Assembly: GCA_045538425.1 (NCBI GenBank)
Contig: JAZSRJ010000087.1
Location: forward strand, 1-5,446
DNA: 5,446 nt
DNA from: CALVJJ01 sp045538425
Lineage (GTDB): Bacteria > Bacillota > Clostridia > Christensenellales > UBA1242
Direction of reading: 5' to 3'
The translations under genes were made by a program, and so were the position numbers. Below, one piece after another: positions 1 to 5,446 of this stretch; position 1 is the first letter of the stretch; each line of letters opens with the position of its first letter. The notes under the pieces were generated by a model. It was not told where the DNA came from. It saw nothing but the letters and a program-made list of their open reading frames with translations, and ran no database searches.

Positions 1-3000
1 TTGGCCTCCGACTTCTTTGCATAGACATTTGGAAAGAATGTAAGATCAATAGTTCCATATAGATCTTCCAATTTTACAAAAGCCATTTCTTTGTTGCCAA
101 TCTTAGTCAGCAACTTTTTCACTTCGGTGATCATACCACCACAGGAGACTTCCATACCTTCGGTAATTTGGTCATATTGTTGTTCTTCCTCGTCTTCAAT
201 ATTTTCTTGTCCTTCGTTGTCTACAGGTGCAAGCATATCTCCAGTAAGATTGAAAGATTTGAACTTCTCTGCATATTGATTGAGTGGATGTCCGCTCAAA
301 TACAGACCAACAACTTGTTTTTCTAATTTTAGTTTTGTTTCGTCATCAAATTCCGGAATATTAGGATAATCTACTTGATTGACAACATCTTCTTTTAAGA
401 AAGTATCAAACATTGAGAATTGTCCAGTCGCTCTATTTTTCTTATCACTCACCATTTGGTCAATAATCTCTGGATAGACTCGCATTAATTGACTTCTATG
501 TTTTCCAAAACAATCAAATGCACCACTTAAGATAAAACTCTCAATACATCTTTTATTGACAGCCAAGTTTTCTAGTCTTCTAATAAAGTCTTGTATATCC
601 TTAAATGGACCGTTAGTTTCTCTTTCTTTGACAATATCATCAACGAGTGCCACACCGACATTCTTAAGCGCTCCTAGACCAAAACGGATTTTGCCATCTT
701 TGACAGAGAACATGGTTTGGCTTAAGTTAATATCTGGAGGTAAGATCTCAATTCCCTCTTCTTTACAATAAGCAACATAGTTCTTAATTTCGTCCATATT
801 GGTAATACGGTTGTTGAGTACTGAAGTTAAAAATTCTGGCTTATAATAACATTTTAGATAAGCTGTTTGGTAAGTTACATAACTGTAGGCTGCAGCGTGT
901 GATTTGTTAAACGCATACGAAGCAAAGTTGGCCATCTCGCCCCAAACTTGTTCTGCAATCTCTGTAGGTACACCTTTTTTTGCACTACCAGCCAAAAACT
1001 TTTCTTTTTCGGCAGGCATCTTATCTTTTTGTTTTTTACCCATAATACGTCTAACGTTGTCTGCTTGTCCTAGAGTATAGCCTGCCATATCTTGTACGAT
1101 ACGCATAACTTGCTCTTGGTACACAATAACACCGTACGTTTCCTTTAGAGTTGCTTCCAAAATTGGATGTAGATAGGTAACGTCTTGTGGGTTGTGCTTA
1201 TTGTGGACATATCTTGGAATAAAGTCCATTGGACCTGGTCGATACAAACTAACCCCTGCAACAATGTCTTCTAGACAAGTTGGACGGAGTTCTTTCATAA
1301 ACTTTTGGAATCCACCAGATTCTAGCTGGAACACTGCTTTGGTGTTGCCAGTAGACAATAATTTGAAAACTTCTGGGTCATCATAATTACTTTTATCAAA
1401 ATCAATCTCTACACCATGGTTTTCTTTGATATATTGGATAGCCATCTTGATATCAGACAAGTTGCGAAGTCCCAAGAAGTCCATCTTTAAGTGTCCAAGA
1501 TGCTCCATTTGAGGACCTGTATACTGTGTCGTAATATCATCACCATTACGAGATAATGGGATCATATTTTCCAAAACATCTGCCCCAATAATAACACCAC
1601 AAGCATGAATACCTGTTTGGCGAGGCATGTCTTCCAATTTGTACGCAACATCCACCACTTTCTTGATATCTGGATTGTTGTTATACATTTCAACAAGTTC
1701 TGGCACTGATTGGTCAGGCTCATCAGGTTTTCGATTGATCCCAAACGCCTTTTGAATAATATTTGGTCTACCAATGGTATTAGGGATCGCTTTGGTTACT
1801 TTATCTGTCTCCGAATATGGCACACGCATTGCACGACCAACGTCTTTAATCGCGTTTTTTGCAGCCATTGTACCATAAGTCACAATCTTAACAACACGAT
1901 TGTCACCATATTTTCTTCTAACATAATCAATAACTTCTTGTCTTCTACTATCTTCAAAGTCGACGTCAAAGTCTGGAGCACTAACTCTCTCTGGGTTAAG
2001 GAAACGCTCGAAGAATAGTCCATACTTTAATGGATCAATATTGGTAATCCCAATAAGATATGCGATAATAGATCCTGCACCACTACCACGACCTGGACCA
2101 ACAGAGATCCCCATATTACGTGCAGCATTGATATAATCCCAAACAATCAAATAATATTCAACGAAGGACATCTTATGTAAAATAGAAAACTCGTAGTCAA
2201 TACGTGCCCTAATTTCGTCGGTATACTCACCATATTTTTTCTTGACACCTTGGTCAATTAGTTTCCACATAAATGTTTCTGGATCATCACCCGTCTCTGG
2301 AATATATCGAGGAAAATGATAATGACCATACTCAAACTCATAATTACATTTGTCTGCAATCTCTAGTGTACGATCAAGTGCATCTAAGTCATTAGGCAAC
2401 ACTTCTGCCATCTCATCATAAGTCTTAAAATAAAACTCACTACCAGTCATACGCATACGATCTGGATCATCTACTGTTTTACCTGTTTGGATACAAAGCA
2501 AGACATCTTGTATCTCAGCATCTTCTCTATAGATATAATGGACGTCGTTGGTCGCAACTGTCTTGACATCATATTTTTTAGCATATTCTCTTAAGTATTG
2601 GTTGACAAGCAATTGTTCTTCAAGATAATGGTTTTGAAGTTCTAGGTAAAAATCTTCTCCAAACATCTCTTTGAAATAGACAACCAATTTTTCTGCTTTT
2701 TCAAAATCATTTTGCAAAATGGCTTGAGGAATTGGTCCAGCAATACAAGCACTCAAACAAACAAGTCCATCATGATATTGCTCTAACAACTTATAGTCTA
2801 TTCTAGCTCTTCCATAATACATTCCTTCCTTAAATGCAAGTGCATTGAGTTTTGCTAGATTGAGATATCCTGTTTCATTCTTGGCAAGCAATATTAAGTG
2901 ATTGTTTTTCACACCTGGAACTTTTAATGTATGATCATCCACCAAATAAAACTCACATCCAAAGATAGGTTTGATCCCCACTTTCTTGCATTCATCAAAA

Positions 3001-3152
3001 AAAGTTACCGCACCATACATATTGCCATGATCAGTCATTGCAATAGCTGGCATTCCATATTCTTTCGCAAGTTTTACAACTTTGCCAATACGGGCAGCAC
3101 CGTCAAGCATACTATACTCTGTATGCAAATGTAAATGTACAAATGGTTTCAT
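1..3152 (-). CDS. dnaE: DNA polymerase III subunit alpha (DnaE), C-terminus cut by window edge
   Basis: Catalytic alpha subunit of a bacterial C-family replicative DNA polymerase, acting at the replication fork. About 1050 codons are open without a frameshift and run off base 1. Seen in order: an N-terminal PHP domain (starting MKPFVHLHLHTEYS) whose likely metal ligands H8, H10, D17, H42, E67, H85, C136, D203 and H205 are all present; the palm GPGRGSGAGS motif (R355 to S361); PDFDVDF with catalytic D394 and D396; KMDFLGL with the third aspartate D558; the fingers motif FNKSHAAAY near residue 750; helix-hairpin-helix around 815-850; an internal clamp-binding motif QFSMF (911-915); an acidic linker (about 978-998); and the start of the OB fold (from about 1000). 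Family members are about 1100-1200 residues, so roughly 100 are missing. The ATG is fixed by an AAGGAGG site 8 bases upstream. The gene follows whiA but appears to be transcribed separately. Assignment to the DnaE1 or DnaE3 subclass is not decided here. Confidence 0.97.
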   Translation of the reverse strand, partial: MKPFVHLHLHTEYSMLDGAARIGKVVKLAKEYGMPAIAMTDHGNMYGAVTFFDECKKVGIKPIFGCEFYLVDDHTLKVPGVKNNHLILLAKNETGYLNLAKLNALAFKEGMYYGRARIDYKLLEQYHDGLVCLSACIAGPIPQAILQNDFEKAEKLVVYFKEMFGEDFYLELQNHYLEEQLLVNQYLREYAKKYDVKTVATNDVHYIYREDAEIQDVLLCIQTGKTVDDPDRMRMTGSEFYFKTYDEMAEVLPNDLDALDRTLEIADKCNYEFEYGHYHFPRYIPETGDDPETFMWKLIDQGVKKKYGEYTDEIRARIDYEFSILHKMSFVEYYLIVWDYINAARNMGISVGPGRGSGAGSIIAYLIGITNIDPLKYGLFFERFLNPERVSAPDFDVDFEDSRRQEVIDYVRRKYGDNRVVKIVTYGTMAAKNAIKDVGRAMRVPYSETDKVTKAIPNTIGRPNIIQKAFGINRKPDEPDQSVPELVEMYNNNPDIKKVVDVAYKLEDMPRQTGIHACGVIIGADVLENMIPLSRNGDDITTQYTGPQMEHLGHLKMDFLGLRNLSDIKMAIQYIKENHGVEIDFDKSNYDDPEVFKLLSTGNTKAVFQLESGGFQKFMKELRPTCLEDIVAGVSLYRPGPMDFIPRYVHNKHNPQDVTYLHPILEATLKETYGVIVYQEQVMRIVQDMAGYTLGQADNVRRIMGKKQKDKMPAEKEKFLAGSAKKGVPTEIAEQVWGEMANFASYAFNKSHAAAYSYVTYQTAYLKCYYKPEFLTSVLNNRITNMDEIKNYVAYCKEEGIEILPPDINLSQTMFSVKDGKIRFGLGALKNVGVALVDDIVKERETNGPFKDIQDFIRRLENLAVNKRCIESFILSGAFDCFGKHRSQLMRVYPEIIDQMVSDKKNRATGQFSMFDTFLKEDVVNQVDYPNIPEFDDETKLKLEKQVVGLYLSGHPLNQYAEKFKSFNLTGDMLAPVDNEGQENIEDEEEQQYDQITEGMEVSCGGMITEVKKLLTKIGNKEMAFVKLEDLYGTIDLTFFPNVYAKKSEA

Positions 3153-3160
3153 ATGATTTT

Positions 3161-3167
3161 CCTCCTT
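3161..3167 (-). promoter_or_regulatory. Ribosome binding site of dnaE
   Basis: On the minus strand AAGGAGG lies 8 bases before the ATG at 3152. It is a full match to the Firmicutes anti-Shine-Dalgarno sequence at good spacing. It fixes the dnaE start, which agrees with the protein beginning just before the PHP-domain HLHLHT motif. Confidence 0.9.
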
Positions 3168-3177
3168 AGTTGCTATT

Positions 3178-3206
3178 ACTCTACCCCAAATCGCATAATT
3201 AGTCAA
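3178..3206 (-). promoter_or_regulatory. Candidate sigma-A promoter for dnaE
   Basis: On the minus strand TTGACT (3206-3201, five of six matches to the -35 consensus) is separated by exactly 17 bases from TAGAGT (3183-3178, four of six matches to the -10 consensus). Transcription would start near 3171 and give a leader of about 20 bases that already contains the ribosome binding site. The promoter lies downstream of the whiA terminator, where a dnaE promoter is needed. The -10 box is imperfect, so this is a reasonable prediction and not a certainty. Confidence 0.5.
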
Positions 3207-3218
3207 ACAAATGTTTGA
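3203..3218. promoter_or_regulatory. Operator-like inverted repeat over the dnaE -35 box
   Basis: TCAAACA-AA-TGTTTGA is a perfect 7-bp inverted repeat with a 2-bp centre. It overlaps the candidate -35 hexamer at 3201-3206, a position where a bound repressor would block RNA polymerase. Read on the minus strand it contains AAAC-N4-GTTT, which differs from the Gram-positive LexA core GAAC-N4-GTTC by one symmetric change in each half. It could be a weak SOS box, a site for another dimeric regulator, or a chance palindrome in AT-rich DNA. The repeat itself is seen directly; its function is inferred. Confidence 0.35.
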
Positions 3219-3251
3219 TAAAAATTGAGTTTGGAACAATTGCACAAACTG

Positions 3252-3282
3252 AAAAAAGAGTTATTGTCAATTGACAACAACT
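3252..3282 (-). terminator. Intrinsic terminator after whiA
   Basis: In the minus-strand transcript, AGTTGTTGTC (3282-3273) pairs with GACAATAACT (3268-3259) as a 10-bp stem with one G-U pair, closed by an AAUU loop. One C separates the stem from a run of six U (3257-3252). It begins 8 bases after the whiA stop codon. The stem has only three G-C pairs, so it may be leaky, but the hairpin plus U-tract layout is right. No U-tract follows the hairpin in the plus direction, so it should act only on the whiA side. It would end the murB-PHP-whiA transcript and separate it from dnaE. Confidence 0.75.
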
Positions 3283-3290
3283 ACATGGCA

Positions 3291-4271
3291 TTACCCTTTG
3301 TAAGTACCATCCTTAATGCTTTCAGCAATCTTTAATATTTTTTGAAAACGATGGTTAATTCCACTTTTTGTAACAGGCTCGTAATATAAATCTTTGAGTT
3401 TGTCTAGTGGTTGGTCTGGATTGGCAAGACGTATAAGACACAACTCGCAAAGAGGTTCGCTTAGCGCCTCAAGACCAATGGTATTCTTAATCAATTCTAT
3501 TGCTTCTAGTTGTCTTACACTTGCGGTTACTGTCTTTGATAAATTGGCACTAAAACAATTGTTTTGGCGATTGACAGTATTGCGTAATTCTCGAATAGCC
3601 GCTTCATTCTGTAATTGTAAAACAGAACGTGTTGCGCCAATCAAAGCCAAAATATCGCAAATCATTTGGTATTCTTTGATATACACAATCGGGCTTGATT
3701 TTCTAACAGTCATCTTTGCCACAATATCTTTTTTCGCAAGTAGATCAATGAATTGTTTTGCAAGTTGTTCGTACGCAAATACGAATTCTAAGTGATATCC
3801 ACTCGTATTCTTTTGCATATGATCATAATTCTTAATAACAATGTTGCTGGTAGCACATCCTACAAAAGCCCCTTTGATATAACTTACTTTACAACAATCA
3901 TCCTCTATCAGGGATTGTTCGATACCATCTTGAATGACACGACATCCATCTTCTAGCCCTAATACACCAAGATTGAAAAGTAATGATTCGGCAATATCTG
4001 TAGGGAATACAATTTTGATTCTTGGAGGTTTTCCCATGCCAGCATCTACATATTCTTTGAGTGGCGTAACACCATAAAATTGTTTGGTCATACTAGATAC
4101 TTTATCGTACAAAACTTCTAGATCTGTATAGACTTCCACAACCATCCCTTTGCTACTCACTCCTAGTTGTCCAGCTGATTTGATTAGTCCGCTTAAAAAA
4201 GCCATTGTACAACAATCGTTGGACAATCCTTGTGCTAGCACTTCTAATTTTGCATCAGTTGAAAATGACAT
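3291..4271 (-). CDS. whiA: DNA-binding protein WhiA
   Basis: Conserved Gram-positive DNA-binding protein. In Streptomyces it is a sporulation transcription factor; in Bacillus subtilis it binds the chromosome and affects cell division and chromosome segregation. The protein has 326 residues, near the usual 300-330. Seen: the family N-terminus MSFSTDAK; a degenerate LAGLIDADG-type N-terminal domain (first helix near 20-37, second near 126-142 with CCKVSYIKGAF); the conserved linker motif NRQNNCFSANLSKTV (234-248); and a C-terminal helix-turn-helix ending with VTKSGINHRFQKI (about 300-312). The acidic catalytic residues of homing endonucleases are not evident, as is normal for WhiA. Residues about 143-156 form an extra loop before GYHLEF, and GCATS replaces the usual glycine/serine-rich turn there. 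The start ATG lies 1 bp after the PHP gene stop, with an AAGGAG site inside the end of that gene, indicating coupled translation. The usual upstream partners rapZ and yvcK are absent here. Confidence 0.96.
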   Translation of the reverse strand: MSFSTDAKLEVLAQGLSNDCCTMAFLSGLIKSAGQLGVSSKGMVVEVYTDLEVLYDKVSSMTKQFYGVTPLKEYVDAGMGKPPRIKIVFPTDIAESLLFNLGVLGLEDGCRVIQDGIEQSLIEDDCCKVSYIKGAFVGCATSNIVIKNYDHMQKNTSGYHLEFVFAYEQLAKQFIDLLAKKDIVAKMTVRKSSPIVYIKEYQMICDILALIGATRSVLQLQNEAAIRELRNTVNRQNNCFSANLSKTVTASVRQLEAIELIKNTIGLEALSEPLCELCLIRLANPDQPLDKLKDLYYEPVTKSGINHRFQKILKIAESIKDGTYKG

Positions 4272-4272
4272 A

Positions 4273-5019
4273 TTATCTCCTTGTAAAATCTGGTTTTTTA
4301 TTCAAATTACAAATTTGATCATGATTGAGATGTAAACGTTCTATGAGACTATACGCATGATCGTTGCGCCCTACTTTATCTGCTTGATGCGCATCACTAT
4401 CGACAATAAATTCCACCCCTACGGCTTGCATGCCAAGCAATTCTTCATCGGTAAAGTCAATACGCTTGCCATTAAGTTCAATTTTGACATTGTGTTGTTT
4501 TGCCACTTTCGCAAGTTCTACACAATTCACTTCACAATTGGCATACTTAAGATGTGCCAAGATATTGATTGGATAACGCTTGATGGCATTGATATACGCT
4601 TGTGTATTCTTTTTAATTCTTTTTTTACTAGGTTTACCAATACGGAAAGTATTAGGAACAAGGAATGTAAAGAATGACTTAAAACTTGTCCAGAATAACT
4701 TGTGGTAACCAAGCACCACAATATCACACTCTTCCAAAACATCTTCCGGAATATCAATTGTCCCCTTCTCGTCCAACAAATTGGCTTCCAATCCAAGTAA
4801 AATATCAATATCATAGATTGTACGCAATCGTTCGACTTCCTTTTTCATAACATCCCAGTCTTTTCTTTTTAATGGATTGGCTACATGCTTAAAACTATGC
4901 TCTGTAATAGCAATTTGCTTCAACCCTTTTTGGACTGCCATCTTCACATTTTCTTCAATGGTACTTTTACCATGAGTAAAGATAGTATGTGTATGATAAT
5001 CTCCGTATAATTTCATCAT
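4273..5019 (-). CDS. PHP-domain metal-dependent phosphoesterase, unassigned substrate
   Basis: Stand-alone protein of the polymerase and histidinol phosphatase (PHP) family, resembling the YcdX/histidinol-phosphatase type of trinuclear metal hydrolases. It has 248 residues, typical for the group, with no signal peptide or membrane segment. The expected metal ligands are visible in order: DYHTHT (H9, H11), H16 in THGKS, ITEH (H41), GLEAN (E78), GYHK (H106), AHLKY (H156) and DSDAH (D209, H211), so it should be an active enzyme. The substrate is unknown. Nothing nearby points to histidine synthesis, so hisK is not assigned. The start overlaps the murB stop as ATGATG: the first ATG (5019) is only 1 base from GGAGG and the second (5016) is 4 bases away, so the second may be the real start, giving 247 residues. 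A PHP gene between murB and the rapZ/yvcK/whiA block is a familiar arrangement in Clostridia. It probably shares one transcript with murB and whiA. Confidence 0.9.
   Translation of the reverse strand: MMKLYGDYHTHTIFTHGKSTIEENVKMAVQKGLKQIAITEHSFKHVANPLKRKDWDVMKKEVERLRTIYDIDILLGLEANLLDEKGTIDIPEDVLEECDIVVLGYHKLFWTSFKSFFTFLVPNTFRIGKPSKKRIKKNTQAYINAIKRYPINILAHLKYANCEVNCVELAKVAKQHNVKIELNGKRIDFTDEELLGMQAVGVEFIVDSDAHQADKVGRNDHAYSLIERLHLNHDQICNLNKKPDFTRR
4277..4282 (-). promoter_or_regulatory. Ribosome binding site of whiA inside the PHP gene end
   Basis: AAGGAG on the minus strand lies 5 bases before the whiA ATG at 4271 and within the last codons of the PHP gene, whose TAA occupies 4275-4273. Termination of PHP translation next to this site suggests coupling of the two genes. 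The site also supports the chosen whiA start. Confidence 0.85.
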
Positions 5020-5446
5020 TCCTCCACAATAACAATCTCTGGCATCAGTTGCACATGATGTACTTGTAAAAATCTTTCTTGTATATATTGTATCAAATCT
5101 AAAACATTTTGACTACTTGCAGAACAAAAATTTATTAAAAATCCTGCATGTTTTTCACTTATTTTTGCTCCACCAATTGTGCAACCTTTTAATCCCATTT
5201 GATCTATCAAATAACTGACTGGTTGATTGAGTTGTGGATTTTTTCGAAATACAGATCCAGCACTTGGATGTGCTAGGTCTTGTCTATCAATTCGTTGTTG
5301 CATAAAAGCATCCATCTTTTCTTTTATCTTGTTTTCATCCCCTTTGGGCAATCGAAACTCTGCACGCACAATAATCCAATTAGGGTGCTCTTGAAAAATA
5401 CTTTTGCGATATTCAAAACCACAATCTGCTTTCTTTCTATAACAAA
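5016..5446 (-). CDS. murB: UDP-N-acetylenolpyruvoylglucosamine reductase (MurB), N-terminus cut by window edge
   Basis: MurB is the cytoplasmic FAD enzyme that uses NADPH to reduce UDP-GlcNAc-enolpyruvate to UDP-N-acetylmuramate, the second committed step of peptidoglycan precursor synthesis. Only the last 142 codons are in the window; the full protein is normally about 300 residues, so the FAD-binding N-terminal part is outside. Seen: the CGFEYRKSIF motif at the domain junction (family form FGYRDSIF); HPSAGSVFRKNP with the serine expected to donate the proton; GLKGCTIGGAKISEKHAGFLIN, the substrate-binding core; and the terminal PEIVIVEE with the conserved late glutamate. FRKNP has one residue more than the common FKNP form. 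The gene is open to base 5446 and has no start in the window; GTG at 5369 is an internal valine codon. Its TGA overlaps the PHP start, so it is the upstream gene of the murB-PHP-whiA unit visible here. Confidence 0.95.
   Translation of the reverse strand, partial: CYRKKADCGFEYRKSIFQEHPNWIIVRAEFRLPKGDENKIKEKMDAFMQQRIDRQDLAHPSAGSVFRKNPQLNQPVSYLIDQMGLKGCTIGGAKISEKHAGFLINFCSASSQNVLDLIQYIQERFLQVHHVQLMPEIVIVEE
5021..5025 (-). promoter_or_regulatory. Ribosome binding site of the PHP gene, start-deciding
   Basis: GGAGG on the minus strand sits in the last sense codons of murB. Its distance is 1 base to the ATG at 5019 and 4 bases to the ATG at 5016. Neither spacing is ideal, but the second is more workable. 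The arrangement implies that ribosomes finishing murB reinitiate on the PHP gene. Confidence 0.6.

Larger units (their letters stand above)
3153..3290. other. Intergenic region between whiA and dnaE
   Basis: This is the only non-coding gap of any size in the window (138 bp). In transcription order it holds the whiA terminator, a loose inverted repeat AGTTTG-N11-CAAACT (3228-3250, no assigned role), the operator-like dyad, the candidate dnaE promoter and the dnaE ribosome binding site. No small ORF or structured RNA motif was recognised in it. In many Clostridia an HPr-like gene lies at or near this position; none is present here. Confidence 0.8.

Noticed and set aside
160..225. Acidic stretch in DnaE (about residues 978-998) considered as an insertion or novel domain
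   Set aside because: A variable, often charged linker before the OB fold is common in DnaE proteins; both flanking domains are intact.
1710..2018. A 102-codon open frame on the plus strand opposite dnaE
   Set aside because: It is antisense to the palm region of dnaE that encodes the catalytic PDFDVDF motif; its composition is as expected for a shadow frame.
3228..3250. Inverted repeat AGTTTG-N11-CAAACT between terminator and promoter
   Set aside because: Arms are only 6 bp with a long loop and no U-tract follows; this is expected by chance in AT-rich DNA and no role can be supported.
3265..3270. A perfect TTGACA -35 hexamer on the minus strand in the whiA-dnaE gap
   Set aside because: No acceptable -10 box occurs 16-19 bases downstream, and the hexamer is part of the terminator hairpin.
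3394..3795. A 133-codon open frame on the plus strand opposite whiA
   Set aside because: It lies wholly antisense to the well-supported whiA gene, shows no recognisable motif and no good ribosome binding site was seen; it is a shadow of the coding strand.
4357..4677. Open frames of 106 codons (plus) and 95 codons (minus, 4527-4814) within the PHP gene
   Set aside because: Both overlap the PHP gene in other frames, which carries all family motifs; neither shows family features.
5016..5369. A short 117-residue protein starting at GTG 5369
   Set aside because: The frame continues upstream without a stop to the window edge with clear MurB sequence (CGFEYRKSIF), so the GTG is an internal valine codon.

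Overview
The window looks like a piece of an AT-rich, low-GC Gram-positive (Firmicutes) chromosome, most likely from the Clostridia or a relative. The grounds are the base composition, strong AAGGAG-type ribosome binding sites, and a neighbourhood of murB, a stand-alone PHP protein, whiA and dnaE. A close species cannot be named from this sequence alone. All four genes lie on the minus strand, so the order of transcription runs from high to low coordinates. No mobile element, RNA gene, CRISPR array or foreign-looking island was seen.

Layout in transcription order. The 3' part of murB (5446 to 5016, cut by the window edge) overlaps by a few bases a PHP-family metallohydrolase gene (5019 to 4273). 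That gene is followed after 1 bp by whiA (4271 to 3291). The tight packing indicates one co-transcribed, translationally coupled unit. Eight bases after the whiA stop there is a convincing intrinsic terminator (3282 to 3252), which closes the unit. The remaining spacer carries a candidate sigma-A promoter (3206 to 3178), with a perfect 7-bp inverted repeat over its -35 box and a strong ribosome binding site (3167 to 3161). From there dnaE starts at 3152 and runs out of the window at base 1, with about 1050 codons present and the C-terminus missing.

Functionally the window joins cell-wall precursor synthesis (MurB), an unassigned phosphoesterase-like enzyme (PHP), a DNA-binding regulator linked to cell division and chromosome segregation (WhiA) and a replicative polymerase (DnaE). 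The catalytic and metal-binding residues looked for in DnaE, PHP and the visible part of MurB are present. The region is mostly ordinary housekeeping DNA, and I did not find an undescribed system. Points worth a second look are the absence of rapZ and yvcK, which usually sit just upstream of whiA; the operator-like dyad and separate promoter of dnaE; a complete metal site in the DnaE PHP domain; and a lineage-type insertion in WhiA.
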